Below, in pieces: positions 9,017 to 17,595 of a stretch of 64,000 nucleotides of DNA; within the stretch, counting starts at the first letter, position 1, and each line of letters begins with the position of its first letter. The notes under the pieces are model-generated. The model made no database searches. It was not told the origin of the DNA and worked only from the letters and a program-made list of their open reading frames with translations. A program made the position numbers and the translations under genes. The DNA comes from Syntrophomonadaceae bacterium (GTDB lineage Bacteria; Bacillota; PH28-bin88): positions 155,126 to 219,125 of the forward strand of contig JAGXSE010000001.1 in NCBI GenBank assembly GCA_018333865.1, given 5' to 3'.

Positions 9017-9457
9017 ATGCCTTATGTTGAGGCCAGTATCTCGATTAATGCTTTGCCCGCAATTGTCTATGAATTGGCGAAAGATATGGAATCCTATCCC
9101 AAGTTTATGGAAAGCGTAGAAAGAGTAGAAATCCTGGAGCGTGGTGAAGGTTATACGATAACCAAATGGCATACTAAGCTGCAAGGCCGCCCTGTAGTAT
9201 GGACCGAAAGAGATGAATTTGATGATGCTGCCAAAAGAATTGGCTATTCTTTAGTACAAGGTGATCTTAAAAAATTTGAAGGCGCATGGACTTTTCAGCC
9301 CAATGCAGAGGGTACTCAGGTGAAGCTGACAGTGGATTTTGAGCTGGGGATTCCTATGTTTGCGGCATTAATAAATCCTATTGCAATAATGACAGTCCGG
9401 CAAAATTGTGAAAGCATGCTGAAAGCGCTAAAGAAACAATTAGAATTAAATATTTAG
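9017..9457 (+). CDS. SRPBCC (START-like) family protein
   Basis: A 146-residue protein of the SRPBCC/polyketide cyclase superfamily (Coq10/RatA-like). Typical features are the opening VEASISINALPAIVYELAKDMESYPKFM, a central RDEF-type strand and the C-terminal helix NPIAIMTVRQNCESMLKALKKQLE. Members bind hydrophobic ligands in a helix-grip cavity. The ATG at 9017 follows AAAGGAGGG with ideal spacing. It begins 13 bases after the aminotransferase, so the two are likely co-transcribed, but a functional link is not evident. Confidence 0.8.
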   Translation: MPYVEASISINALPAIVYELAKDMESYPKFMESVERVEILERGEGYTITKWHTKLQGRPVVWTERDEFDDAAKRIGYSLVQGDLKKFEGAWTFQPNAEGTQVKLTVDFELGIPMFAALINPIAIMTVRQNCESMLKALKKQLELNI

Positions 9458-9525
9458 GATAATGGAATAATTTATAGCCATTGGAGGGAAAATATGCCCG
9501 AAGAAAAACAGAAGGGAGGGGTTTT

Positions 9526-9732
9526 ATGTCAAACCTGACGCAGCCGGAACTTATGCAACTAAGGGAAGATATAAGTGCTGAGATGTTGATGATACAAAAG
9601 TTTGGTGCTTATGCAAATATGTGTAATGACCAGCAGCTGAAGCAGGTCATAACTAATGTGCAGCGTGCTCACGAAAGACATAGGGACATTTTAATGCGCC
9701 ATCTCATGGCAGCAGGCCAGGGAATGATGTAG
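9526..9732 (+). CDS. Small CotF-like spore coat protein
   Basis: A 68-residue helical protein: MSNLTQPELMQLREDISAEMLMIQKF... followed by HERHRDILMRHLM. The pattern matches the short partner proteins found upstream of CotF-type coat proteins, which have a ferritin-like helical hairpin. The ATG at 9526 follows AAGGGAGGGG. It is followed 24 bases later by a second CotF-like gene, and both end before a shared terminator. Confidence 0.65.
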   Translation: MSNLTQPELMQLREDISAEMLMIQKFGAYANMCNDQQLKQVITNVQRAHERHRDILMRHLMAAGQGMM

Positions 9733-9756
9733 TTTATCGAAAAGGAGGATTGCAAG

Positions 9757-10221
9757 GTGACCCATCATATAGAGCATTCAGGGCAAGGAGTCCAAATGCA
9801 TCAGATGCAAGCGGCAGGTGGTGCAAATCTGCTTACGGACAAGAATATTCTAAGTGATTGTTTGGCATCTCAGAAGTTTTTGGCAGCATGCTATAACCAT
9901 GCTGTGACAGAGAGCGCTAATGATAGCCTGCGGCGGGATTTTATGGGTATTTACCAGGAAGAGCAGAATAACCTGAAAGCTATCTTTGACGTTATGACAA
10001 GACAAGGCTGGTACAACCTTAATTACGCTAGCCATCAGGATATTGCCCAGGTACAGCATCAATTCCAGCAAGAAATGACCCAAGGTGGAAAACATTTTCC
10101 CGGCCAACTACAATACCAGGCTCATGCACAGGGCCATCAGTTTAACCAGCATGGGCTGCAAGCAGGACAGTTTGCCCAGCAGCATCATCCAGGTTTCAAT
10201 CAGCCTTACCGGAACTGGTAA
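9757..10221 (+). CDS. CotF family spore coat protein
   Basis: A 154-residue protein. Residues about 24-90 (LLTDKNILSDCLASQKFLAACYN..., RRDFMGIYQEEQNNLKAIFDVMTRQGWY) match the CotF coat domain, a two-helix unit ending in the typical QGWY. The tail from about residue 95 is rich in His, Gln and Gly, as in many spore surface proteins. The GTG start follows AAAAGGAGG. Expected to be made in the mother cell late in sporulation; no sigma-K type promoter was identified. Confidence 0.8.
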   Translation: MTHHIEHSGQGVQMHQMQAAGGANLLTDKNILSDCLASQKFLAACYNHAVTESANDSLRRDFMGIYQEEQNNLKAIFDVMTRQGWYNLNYASHQDIAQVQHQFQQEMTQGGKHFPGQLQYQAHAQGHQFNQHGLQAGQFAQQHHPGFNQPYRNW

Positions 10222-10224
10222 TAG

Positions 10225-10266
10225 AAAGGGACACAAGCTTGATCAACCAAGAGTGTGTCCCTTTTA
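10225..10266 (+). terminator. Intrinsic terminator after the coat protein genes
   Basis: The arms AAAGGGACACA and TGTGTCCCTTT form an 11-bp stem directly after the stop of the CotF-like gene, followed by TTTAAAT. Confidence 0.8.
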
Positions 10267-10311
10267 AATAATCTTAACTTATATTCCCGGATGTAACAGA
10301 GATTTTGGGTA

Positions 10312-10339
10312 TTGACTTTTTTTCAAGCAAAACTATAAT
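10312..10339 (+). promoter_or_regulatory. Sigma-A promoter of glnA1
   Basis: TTGACT (10312-10317) and TATAAT (10334-10339) are separated by 16 bases. It precedes the structured leader of the first glutamine synthetase gene. Confidence 0.75.
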
Positions 10340-10360
10340 ATATAAGTAAGAACAGTAGCT

Positions 10361-10436
10361 GGAGCAATGAAGCTCCTAAATAAGGGCAATGTCGCCCTTG
10401 GCAGCTAGAAAAGCTGCCAAGGGCGTTTTGTTTTTT
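10361..10436 (+). promoter_or_regulatory. Two-hexaloop ANTAR RNA target with overlapping terminator
   Basis: Two hairpins with six-base loops occur in series. P1 is GGAGC-AATGAA-GCTCC (10361-10376) and P2 is AAGGGC-AATGTC-GCCCTT (10382-10399). Both loops have A at position 1 and G at position 4, the signature bound by ANTAR-domain antiterminators such as EutV. The 3' arm of P2 is also the start of the 5' arm of a strong terminator (arms 10393-10406 and 10412-10425, then TTTTGTTTTTT to 10436). Stabilising P2 should therefore block termination and allow glnA1 transcription. Two ANTAR regulators are encoded 20-27 kb downstream. Confidence 0.85.
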
Positions 10437-10461
10437 ATGAAAAAGAAAGAGGGGATTAATT

Positions 10462-11799
10462 GTGAAAACAAAACCGTCAACTAAGCAGGAAGTAATGAGT
10501 TTAGCAAAAGAGCATGATGTCCAGTTTGTCCGGCTGCAGTTTACAGACATTTTCGGTGTGCTAAAAAATGTCGCTATTACCATTGACCAGTTGGAAAAAG
10601 CCCTTGATGGCGAATTGATGTTTGATGGGTCTTCTATCCATGGATTCGTCCGTATTGAAGAATCAGATATGTATCTTCGGCCAGACCCGGCAACTTTTAC
10701 CCTTTTTCCTTGGCGGCCGCAGGAAGGAGCTGTTGCCAGGTTAATTTGTGATGTATATAATCCTGATGGCTCGCCTTTTGAAGGTTGTCCGAGACACATA
10801 TTGAAATCTGCATTGGATGAAGCTTCAGAGATGGGTTATACCATGAATGTTGGGCCTGAGGCTGAATTCTTTTTATTTCAGACAGACACCCATGGTCGGC
10901 CTACTTTAGAAACCCATGACCGGGCCGGATATTTTGACCTTTCTCCTGTTGATCAGGGGGAAACTGCACGCCGGGAAATTTGCTTGGCATTACAAAAGAT
11001 GGGTTTTGAAATAGAGGCTTCCCATCATGAGGTTGCGCCTGGACAGCACGAAATTGATTTCAAATATGCAGACGCATTAACTACAGCGGACAATATCGTG
11101 ACCTTTAAATTTGTTGTGCGGACCCTCGCCCAACGACATGGACTTCACGCTACATTTATGCCTAAACCGATTTTTGGAATTAACGGCTCTGGCATGCATA
11201 CCAATCAATCTTTAAGCAAAGACGGAATGAATGCCTTTTTTGATCCTGCAGGTCCCTTGCAGTTAAGCCAGACAGCTTATTATTATATTGGGGGCTTAAT
11301 TAAACATGCCAGAGGTTTCGCTGCAATTACTAACCCGACGGTTAACTCGTATAAACGGTTAGTGCCTGGTTATGAAGCTCCTGTATATATTGCCTGGTCT
11401 GCCAGAAACCGCAGCCCTTTAATCCGTATTCCAGCTAAACGGGGGGCTTCTACTAGAGTAGAACTCCGCAACCCGGATCCTTCATGCAACCCGTATCTGG
11501 CGATTGCCGTCATGCTGAAAGCCGGGCTGGATGGTGTTAAGAACCAGATTCAACCGCCTCCATCAACAGACCGGAATATTTATCACATGGACGAGGAAGA
11601 ACGGGCGAAAGCGGGTGTCCTGAGCCTGCCTGGCAGTTTGGCGGAAGCGCTGGAAGAACTTTCTGCCAGCGAAGTAATAAAAGGCGTTTTAGGCGAACAT
11701 GTATTTAACCCGTTTGTTGAGGCGAAGAAGCTGGAATATGACGAATTTAGGACCCATGTTACCCAATGGGAGATTGATAAATACCTTGAATTATTTTAA
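10462..11799 (+). CDS. glnA: Glutamine synthetase type I, copy 1
   Basis: A 445-residue type I-alpha glutamine synthetase, forming glutamine from glutamate, ammonia and ATP. Active-site motifs are intact: FDGSSIHGF (Asp50 loop), GPEAEFFLF (metal-binding glutamates), [24 protein letters not shown] (ATP/metal His), [21 protein letters not shown] and [17 protein letters not shown]. There is no typical adenylylation segment, as expected for the alpha subtype. The GTG start at 10462 follows AGAGGGG. Expression should be controlled by the ANTAR-type attenuator just upstream, so it is probably the nitrogen-regulated copy. Followed by its own terminator. Confidence 0.93.
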   Translation: MKTKPSTKQEVMSLAKEHDVQFVRLQFTDIFGVLKNVAITIDQLEKALDGELMFDGSSIHGFVRIEESDMYLRPDPATFTLFPWRPQEGAVARLICDVYNPDGSPFEGCPRHILKSALDEASEMGYTMNVGPEAEFFLFQTDTHGRPTLETHDRAGYFDLSPVDQGETARREICLALQKMGFEIEASHHEVAPGQHEIDFKYADALTTADNIVTFKFVVRTLAQRHGLHATFMPKPIFGINGSGMHTNQSLSKDGMNAFFDPAGPLQLSQTAYYYIGGLIKHARGFAAITNPTVNSYKRLVPGYEAPVYIAWSARNRSPLIRIPAKRGASTRVELRNPDPSCNPYLAIAVMLKAGLDGVKNQIQPPPSTDRNIYHMDEEERAKAGVLSLPGSLAEALEELSASEVIKGVLGEHVFNPFVEAKKLEYDEFRTHVTQWEIDKYLELF

Positions 11800-11845
11800 A
11801 TTTGGCAGGTTCATTGGGGTCCATAAGTATTTACCACAAATAAAA

Positions 11846-11882
11846 AGCGGGCGGCTGGAAATATCAGCCGCCTGTTTTTTTG
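11846..11882 (+). terminator. Intrinsic terminator after glnA1
   Basis: GCGGGCGGCTG pairs with CAGCCGCCTGT around a GAAATAT loop, followed by seven T residues. Confidence 0.9.
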
Positions 11883-12015
11883 TTGTTTTAGGATAAAATA
11901 TAAAAGGTAAAGCTATTATCAAGAAATTAACATATATTTTACATTTTGGCCTCCTTTACATAAGAATAGATTTAACAATCTGTTGTTATTGTATTAGCCA
12001 AAGGAGGTTTATACA

Positions 12016-12723
12016 ATGCATACAGGTGATGCCCAGAGTCTTTGTCTGCCGCTTAGGTGGACATGTATTAAAGACATCGTACTTTCAACCCCTCTTTTTG
12101 GGATGCTTGGGGCGCAAGAAAATACCCATGTATTCTGTAATCATCAGGCGCTTAAAATACTGATCAATGACGGTTATGAAAGGCCAGCAAGCCAACTGAA
12201 AAAATATTTGACCCATTTAGACAAAGGAGTACAATGGGCAGATAGTGGCATGGGAAGTATTCATCACTACTATGACCCAAGCTCTGGCAAGGGCTTATGG
12301 CGCTGGGTATCAGCTGCAACCACTTGTGCCTTTTTTTACGCAAGAGCATTTGGGCTGTGGGAAAGAGGATTGCATGAGCAAGCAATGTTTTCTTTAGGGG
12401 TCAGTACTCATCTGATACAGGATGTGTGTGCGCCCCATCATGCCCGTTGCCAAGCCTTAGACGGGCACCACCGTTTTGAACGTTGGGTAAGTAGCAATTT
12501 GCATAGTTTTAGTGTTTTTAGGAATGGTATTTATCAGACAAAAAGGAGACCAGAGGATTGGATATCAATAAATGCCGCAGAGGGGTATCAGGGATATTCC
12601 CTGGTCAAACTAGGCAACTACAGCAAGGAATACCACCAAGCAGCATCTCATTTGCTCGCATTGGCCCAGAAAAGCACTGCAGGTTTTTGGTTGTCATTTC
12701 TGGAAAAGGCCAGAAAAATATAG
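12016..12723 (+). CDS. Zinc-dependent phospholipase C family protein
   Basis: A 235-residue protein of the bacterial zinc-dependent phospholipase C family (alpha-toxin N-domain/PlcB type). The metal-binding pattern is recognisable: NTHVFCNHQ near residue 37, WADSGMGSIHHYYDP near 75, THLIQDVCAPHHA near 133 (His-x3-Asp-x5-His-His) and LDGHHRFERWV near 150 (His-x3-Glu). These match the zinc ligands of the secreted enzymes. Unlike those toxins it has no signal peptide and is likely cytoplasmic. It is followed 37 bases later by a diacylglycerol glycosyltransferase-like gene, suggesting diacylglycerol produced here is glycosylated there (inference). The ATG follows AAAGGAGG. Confidence 0.75.
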   Translation: MHTGDAQSLCLPLRWTCIKDIVLSTPLFGMLGAQENTHVFCNHQALKILINDGYERPASQLKKYLTHLDKGVQWADSGMGSIHHYYDPSSGKGLWRWVSAATTCAFFYARAFGLWERGLHEQAMFSLGVSTHLIQDVCAPHHARCQALDGHHRFERWVSSNLHSFSVFRNGIYQTKRRPEDWISINAAEGYQGYSLVKLGNYSKEYHQAASHLLALAQKSTAGFWLSFLEKARKI

Positions 12724-12760
12724 TATAATTAATATTATTTGTTAGAGGAGAGGGTTTATT

Positions 12761-13939
12761 GTGCCTTTATCAGATGTTTTGCTGCTAACAGCCCCTTTTG
12801 GAGGAGGACACCTTCATGCAGCTATAGCAGTGGAACAGGCTGTCAGGCGATATTTCCCTGAGGTAAAAGTATCGTTGTTGGATTTTTTTAAGGAAATAAG
12901 CCCTTGGCTGGCAGGATCCGCGAATTCCTTATACCTTGCTACCATAAGGTACAAACCAGAATTATACGGTTCTTTTTACAACTATGTAAACAGGCTGCCC
13001 CATGAATCTTCTCTGCAAAAAAAAATGAATCGGTTCGGCTTAAGCAAGTGTGCAGAACTTTTATGGGATATTCAACCTCAAGTGGTGGTTTCTTTTTATC
13101 CAACATCATCCCAGGTTGTAGGCGAACTCAAGGGCAAAGGGCAGTTTGATGGTAAATTGGTGACAGTTATAACTGATTATATTGTTAATAGGCAATGGAT
13201 CCATCCACTGACAGACCTTTATTTAGTTGCAGCTGATGAAGTAAAAAATGAGCTGATTGCCTGTGGAGTACCCGGTGATAATATAAAGGTGACCGGTATT
13301 CCTATATCGCTGGAATTTGCTCAGGAGAAGAATAAAAATGTACTTTTAAAAAATAAAGGCTTAGATCCGAACATCCCTCTTTTGCTAATATGCTGTGGAG
13401 CATTTGGCGTTAACAGTAGTATCGATAAGTTGTGCAAAGAAGTTGCTTCATATAAGGATCCTATTCAAACTGTTGTCATTTCCGGCCGGAATACGCGGTT
13501 GCAACAGCGCTTGGCTACTATTGCCAAGGATGCTATTCAACCCTTTTATGTATATGGTTATGTTAAAGACATGGCAGAGTGGATGGGGATGGCAGATCTG
13601 ATCGTGAGTAAATCCGGCGGCTTAACCGTAAGTGAAGCACTGGCTAGTGAACTTCCAATGGTTATTACTCCTCCGATTCCAGGGCAAGAAGCGTTCAATG
13701 CTCAATTCTTGGTTAATAATGGAGCAGCTGTCTCGTGTGAGGATTATTCCCATATTTCCAAGGTTATTTTCCATTTGTTGAAAAATCCACTGGAGTTGCA
13801 GAAAATGCGGTGCGCCGCACGTGAGATAAAACGTCCCTTTTCGGCTGAACATGCGGCTTCAGTGCTGGTTGGAATGCTGGCAAGTTCGGATAAAGAAACT
13901 CAAATACAAAGACTGAGGTCTGAGGCATCCTTTTTGTGA
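12761..13939 (+). CDS. UgtP/MGDG-synthase-like diacylglycerol glycosyltransferase
   Basis: A 392-residue GT28-type glycosyltransferase of the MGDG synthase/UgtP group, which transfers hexoses to diacylglycerol to make membrane glycolipids at the cytoplasmic face. Signatures are APFGGGHLHAA near residue 11 (lipid acceptor domain), ITDYIVNRQWIHP near 140, a nucleotide-sugar region with VSKSGGLTVSEALASELPMV near 285 and PIPGQEAFNAQFLVNNGAA. The GTG start follows AGAGGAGAGGG. Its tight spacing to the phospholipase C gene points to a lipid-remodelling operon. Sugar donor and product are not determinable. Confidence 0.85.
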   Translation: MPLSDVLLLTAPFGGGHLHAAIAVEQAVRRYFPEVKVSLLDFFKEISPWLAGSANSLYLATIRYKPELYGSFYNYVNRLPHESSLQKKMNRFGLSKCAELLWDIQPQVVVSFYPTSSQVVGELKGKGQFDGKLVTVITDYIVNRQWIHPLTDLYLVAADEVKNELIACGVPGDNIKVTGIPISLEFAQEKNKNVLLKNKGLDPNIPLLLICCGAFGVNSSIDKLCKEVASYKDPIQTVVISGRNTRLQQRLATIAKDAIQPFYVYGYVKDMAEWMGMADLIVSKSGGLTVSEALASELPMVITPPIPGQEAFNAQFLVNNGAAVSCEDYSHISKVIFHLLKNPLELQKMRCAAREIKRPFSAEHAASVLVGMLASSDKETQIQRLRSEASFL

Positions 13940-13972
13940 TTTTAAATTGTCGATTTCTCTGGAGGTGATTAA

Positions 13973-14131
13973 ATGAAATATAAGCATATTGACCTGCTTA
14001 ACCGGCAGAGGGCCCATCTGTTGGATCAATGGCTTTCGGAACCTCAATCCAGACCAAAAATATTAGCAAAGATAATGGAGATAGAAGAAGAAATAGCGTT
14101 ACATACGGAAAATGCTGGGTATAGTAAATAA
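13973..14131 (+). CDS. Small protein of 52 residues, unknown
   Basis: ATG at 13973 with GGAGGTGAT nine bases upstream, ending with a TAA at 14129-14131. The product MKYKHIDLLNRQRAHLLDQW... is highly charged and predicted helical, ending IMEIEEEIALHTENAGYSK. It has the length of Spo0E-like phosphatases but lacks their SQxLD motif, so that assignment is not made. It is the last gene before a bidirectional terminator and is probably read with the glycosyltransferase. Confidence 0.6.
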   Translation: MKYKHIDLLNRQRAHLLDQWLSEPQSRPKILAKIMEIEEEIALHTENAGYSK

Positions 14132-14158
14132 GCAACCGAAGATTACAGCTAATTAAAC

Positions 14159-14191
14159 AAAATGCCCGGAGATTAATCTCCGGGCATTTTG
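14159..14191. terminator. Bidirectional terminator
   Basis: AAAATGCCCGGAGAT pairs with ATCTCCGGGCATTTT around a short TA loop. It lies between the plus-strand small gene and the convergent manganese catalase gene and has A/T tails on both sides. Confidence 0.88.
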
Positions 14192-14192
14192 T

Positions 14193-14996
14193 TTAATGGG
14201 ATTTATGGTCTTGATGTTGCCAGTTAGGGTTATTTCTCTTTGGATCAGGAGATCCGGGGCCTATTTCATGATGACCATGAGGGGAGGGATCCTTGCCATA
14301 TCCTGGCAGGCTGCCAAAATTCTGACTGGGGTTGTTATTGTACCTGAAACCATGGCCCTGATTCCACGGTCCGCGGCTGTCACCTGCGCCTGTAGAGAGA
14401 TTTGCATACATTTTAGAAAAATCACTATCACGAAAGTCTTTCATGGTACCAGTTCCTTTGGGCAGCCATGCCAATGCCTGCGAAAATGAAGTGGCGTGCG
14501 ACTCTTCCCGGCTTAAAAGGAATCTAATCATATCCTTAACTCCTGGATCATCGGTCTGATGCAGCAGTCGTTCATAAATTAGTTTAGCCCTGTTTTCACC
14601 AGCAACATTCGAATGAAGGTCAGCCCAAAGGTCTCCATTGGAATTAATGTAGGAGGCGCTCCATGGAATTCCGGCACCATCGATCAGCATGGGTCCTCCA
14701 CCTTCGATTGCCATGCTCATAGCCGGAAAGTTTTTAGGTACATTTTGCATATTGCCTAACAGTAAAGCGATGCATTCTCCAACCATTTCTAAATGGCTGA
14801 ACTCTTCCGCAGCTATATCTTGCATCATGTCGCGTATTTTAGGATTATCACAGGCAAAGCTTTGGGTCAGGTACTGCAGCCCAGCTGTTAATTCACCATT
14901 TGGCCCCCCTAATTGCTGTAGTAATAAAGTTGCATATCTGGGGTCTGGTTGGCTTACCCTAACATGGTATTCAGTCTCTTTTACGTGTTTAAACAA
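14193..14996 (-). CDS. Manganese catalase family protein
   Basis: A 267-residue di-manganese catalase (CotJC/KatN type) that disproportionates hydrogen peroxide. The ferritin-like core is visible: PDPRYATLLLQQLGGPNGELTAGLQYLTQ, AAEEFSHLEMVGECIALL (Glu/His metal ligands), GDLWADLHSNVAGENRAKLIYERLL and LLSREESHATSFSQAL. The C-terminal 70 residues are rich in Gly, Pro, Asn and His. A TTG at 14996 (MFKHVKETEYHV) is taken as start because AGGAGGGG precedes it; the upstream ATG at 15056 would leave that site inside the gene. In spore formers such proteins can be coat-associated. Confidence 0.88.
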   Translation of the reverse strand: MFKHVKETEYHVRVSQPDPRYATLLLQQLGGPNGELTAGLQYLTQSFACDNPKIRDMMQDIAAEEFSHLEMVGECIALLLGNMQNVPKNFPAMSMAIEGGGPMLIDGAGIPWSASYINSNGDLWADLHSNVAGENRAKLIYERLLHQTDDPGVKDMIRFLLSREESHATSFSQALAWLPKGTGTMKDFRDSDFSKMYANLSTGAGDSRGPWNQGHGFRYNNNPSQNFGSLPGYGKDPSPHGHHEIGPGSPDPKRNNPNWQHQDHKSH

Positions 14997-15075
14997 TAAG
15001 TATTCCCCTCCTATTATAAATCTTTTATTAGGATGTGATGGCGTGAGTTTTTGCATACAAGTAAAATCCTGGAAG

Positions 15076-16377
15076 TTAATTCGGTTCCATTTTTTTAGGG
15101 GATAGCCAAGATCTTATTCGTCGCAGTATAATCCCCATTTTACCTCCGACCATGAAGCCTGAATTAGATTTAGAGAGATCCTTGATGAGCTTTTCCTGGT
15201 TTATTAACAAGACGCAAAAAACAGCGCCTGCTAGAGCTAGTAATCCGCCAGCCATAAGCATTGCCTGTTTGCTTACCTCCAATAAAAGGCTGAAGGATGG
15301 AGGTCCCAGGGCAACGCCAAAAAAGCGAACACTGCCATAAAGAGCAGTAATTCCGCCTCTTTCTTCCAAAGGAACCGAGCTGGTAACAAGGGTATTAACA
15401 GCTGGAAGGACAAGTCCAGTCCCAATTCCCATTAAAGTAACGCCGCCAAAAAAGATCCAGTCCATCGGAAAAATTGCAATTAGCAATAAAGAGGCAGCCA
15501 CAGAAGCTAGGCCAAGAATAACCATAAATTTAAGCAGGAAGCCGCGTTTTTGTAAAAAACGGCCACTGGCATAAGAGGTGATCGCCATCGCGAGAACGGG
15601 TATAGCGATCGCAAAACCTTTGCTAATGCCTTTGAGATTGTATCTTGTCTCTAAAATATCAGACATGTAAGACAAAACTCCAAAGAGAACCATTAAGACT
15701 ATACTACCTGCTAAATAACAGCCAGCAAGTGATTTGCCTTTTTCAACAAAAATTTTCTTTAGGGTTTTTAAATATAAAGCGGCAGTTCTATCCTTAGTTT
15801 TCAAAGGCGGCTCTTTAATTGCAAGCCAAATTCCTGCGGCAATAGGAACAGCAAGAAACGAATATACAAAGAATAAGGCATGCCAAATTAATAGAACTGC
15901 TATCAGAGAACCGAGTATCGGGCTGACTACCTTCCCTAATCCGTTAGCTGCCTCAATTACACCAAGGGCCTTGCTACGTTCTTGATTCTGAAAAATATCG
16001 CCTACTAAGGCCATTGCAATGGGAGCCGTTCCGGCAGCACCAATGCCTTGAATAATTCTCCCTGCTAACAGTACAGGATATGGTTCTGGCAAGAGCCATA
16101 CAGCAAGTCCTGAAACTAGTCCCCCAAGGCCATACATGATAAGGGCGGGTATTAATATTTTTTTTCTGCCTATTTTGTCGGATAAGAAACCTAATAGCGG
16201 TATGCTGATTCCGGCGGGAATGGAGAAAAGAGTAATAGTCAGTCCTGCCTGTAATGGAGTAATATTTAGGGTCTGCTGCATCTGGGGGAATACTGGAATT
16301 AACATCGAGTTGCCAAGTACCATAAAAAAAGGAACTCCGCTTAAAGCAGCTAATTTCCACGTATTGCCGCTGGCCAT
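15076..16377 (-). CDS. MFS transporter, DHA1 drug-efflux type
   Basis: A 433-residue integral membrane protein with 12 predicted hydrophobic segments and the major facilitator signatures GFLSDKIGRKKILIPA between helices 2 and 3 and LAGRIIQGIGAAGTAPIAMALVGDIF at helices 4-5, as in drug:H+ antiporters. The pattern resembles EmrD/Bcr-like multidrug exporters. The ATG at 16377 follows AAAGGAG. It lies 79 bases upstream of the catalase gene on the same strand, so co-transcription is possible. The transported substrate cannot be inferred. Confidence 0.88.
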   Translation of the reverse strand: MASGNTWKLAALSGVPFFMVLGNSMLIPVFPQMQQTLNITPLQAGLTITLFSIPAGISIPLLGFLSDKIGRKKILIPALIMYGLGGLVSGLAVWLLPEPYPVLLAGRIIQGIGAAGTAPIAMALVGDIFQNQERSKALGVIEAANGLGKVVSPILGSLIAVLLIWHALFFVYSFLAVPIAAGIWLAIKEPPLKTKDRTAALYLKTLKKIFVEKGKSLAGCYLAGSIVLMVLFGVLSYMSDILETRYNLKGISKGFAIAIPVLAMAITSYASGRFLQKRGFLLKFMVILGLASVAASLLLIAIFPMDWIFFGGVTLMGIGTGLVLPAVNTLVTSSVPLEERGGITALYGSVRFFGVALGPPSFSLLLEVSKQAMLMAGGLLALAGAVFCVLLINQEKLIKDLSKSNSGFMVGGKMGIILRRIRSWLSPKKMEPN

Positions 16378-16471
16378 ATTTTGCTCCTTTAATAGTAAGT
16401 GTATTTATTGCATTCATATTATGTGCTTTTTTTTAGGAGTCTACGCGAAATGGTTAGGGAACCAATAGAGC

Positions 16472-16493
16472 AATAATTTGGCGAGATATTATT
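16472..16493. promoter_or_regulatory. AT-rich inverted repeat upstream of ptb
   Basis: AATAAT and ATTATT are separated by ten bases (TTGGCGAGAT), about 95 bases upstream of the ptb start. Possible operator for the acyl-CoA cluster; weak evidence. Confidence 0.2.
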
Positions 16494-16588
16494 CTTGTGC
16501 CGGCTATATTTATTTTAAAAGGAATCTTGAATTCAAAGGAGAACATTTGATAGCGTTCAAATTAATTTCAGTTATGGAGGTTATTTAG

Positions 16589-17524
16589 GTGTCAGGCATG
16601 AAATTTAAATCTATTACTGACATGAAATTCGAACTTCCACCAAAGATGGTTTGTATTGCGGCTGCAGCAGACAGCAGAGTTTTAAATTCTGTAAAAATGG
16701 CATTGGCAGACGGACTGGGAAGCTTTACTTTAGTCGGCGATTGTGATGGTATTATCGAAGTGGCTGAGGAAATTCAGCTTGACCTGAAGGGAGTTCGCTT
16801 GATTGATCAACCAAGCCCGGAACAGGCCGCTCAACATGCCTGCCATCTGGCAGGTGCAGGAGAGGTTGATGTTGTCGTAAAAGGAACAGTAAACACCGCA
16901 GATTTTTTGCGGGGAGTTTTAAACCCTCATAACGGCCTGCGCACCGGGCGAGTGTTAAGCCATGTTGGTATTTTTGATATTCCTACTTATGATCGTTTGC
17001 TATATGTAACTGATGCGGGCATTATTATTAAGCCTACATTTGAGGAAAAAAAACAGATCATTCAAAATGCTGTTGAGCTGGCAGTTTCGCTAGGAATTCA
17101 TGTTCCCAAGGTTGCGCTTCTGGCAGCGGTAGAAACTGTTAATCCAAAAATGGAGGCTACTTTAGAGGCTGCAGCACTAGCAAAAATGGCCGAACGGGGG
17201 GAACTTCGCGGAGCTATTGTAGACGGTCCTCTGGCGTTAGATAATGCGGTCAGCAAAGATGCAGTCTTAAGTAAGGGGATTAAAAGTGAAGTAGCTGGGG
17301 CAGCCGATATTTTAGTTGTACCGAACATTGAGGTGGGAAACGTACTCGTAAAGAGTCTAACATATTTTGCTGGCGCTACGTTTGGAGGAGTTGTGCAAGG
17401 GGCCAGGGTGCCTATAGTGATGACTTCGAGGGCTGACTCTGCTGAAATGCGTTATTTATCTTTGATTGTTGCGTGTGTAAGCAGTCATTTAAACAGTATT
17501 AAAAGTGCAATAAGAAAGCATTGA
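16589..17524 (+). CDS. ptb: Phosphate butyryltransferase family protein
   Basis: A 311-residue phosphate acyltransferase of the Ptb type, converting butyryl-CoA (or another acyl-CoA) plus phosphate to acyl-phosphate plus CoA so that a kinase can make ATP. Visible motifs are TLVGD near residue 50, DVVVKGTVNTADFLRGVLN near 95, GRVLSHVGIFDIPTYDRLLYVTDAG near 125 and DGPLALDNAVS near 210, all typical of Ptb rather than Pta. The GTG start follows ATGGAGG. No butyrate kinase gene is present in the window. It is first in a string of acyl-CoA genes, and butyryl-CoA from the downstream dehydrogenase would be a logical substrate (inference). Confidence 0.88.
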   Translation: MSGMKFKSITDMKFELPPKMVCIAAAADSRVLNSVKMALADGLGSFTLVGDCDGIIEVAEEIQLDLKGVRLIDQPSPEQAAQHACHLAGAGEVDVVVKGTVNTADFLRGVLNPHNGLRTGRVLSHVGIFDIPTYDRLLYVTDAGIIIKPTFEEKKQIIQNAVELAVSLGIHVPKVALLAAVETVNPKMEATLEAAALAKMAERGELRGAIVDGPLALDNAVSKDAVLSKGIKSEVAGAADILVVPNIEVGNVLVKSLTYFAGATFGGVVQGARVPIVMTSRADSAEMRYLSLIVACVSSHLNSIKSAIRKH

Positions 17525-17595
17525 AAAGGTATTCAAGATTTGGCCTTTAGATTTAAATAAATAAATTTTACAGATTGATAGAAAGGAGCAGGGGA

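Noticed and set aside
13973..14131. Spo0E-like phosphatase
   Set aside because: Right length, but the SQxLD signature is missing.
14689..15105. A 138-codon plus-strand frame opposite the manganese catalase
   Set aside because: Shadow of a well-supported gene on the other strand.
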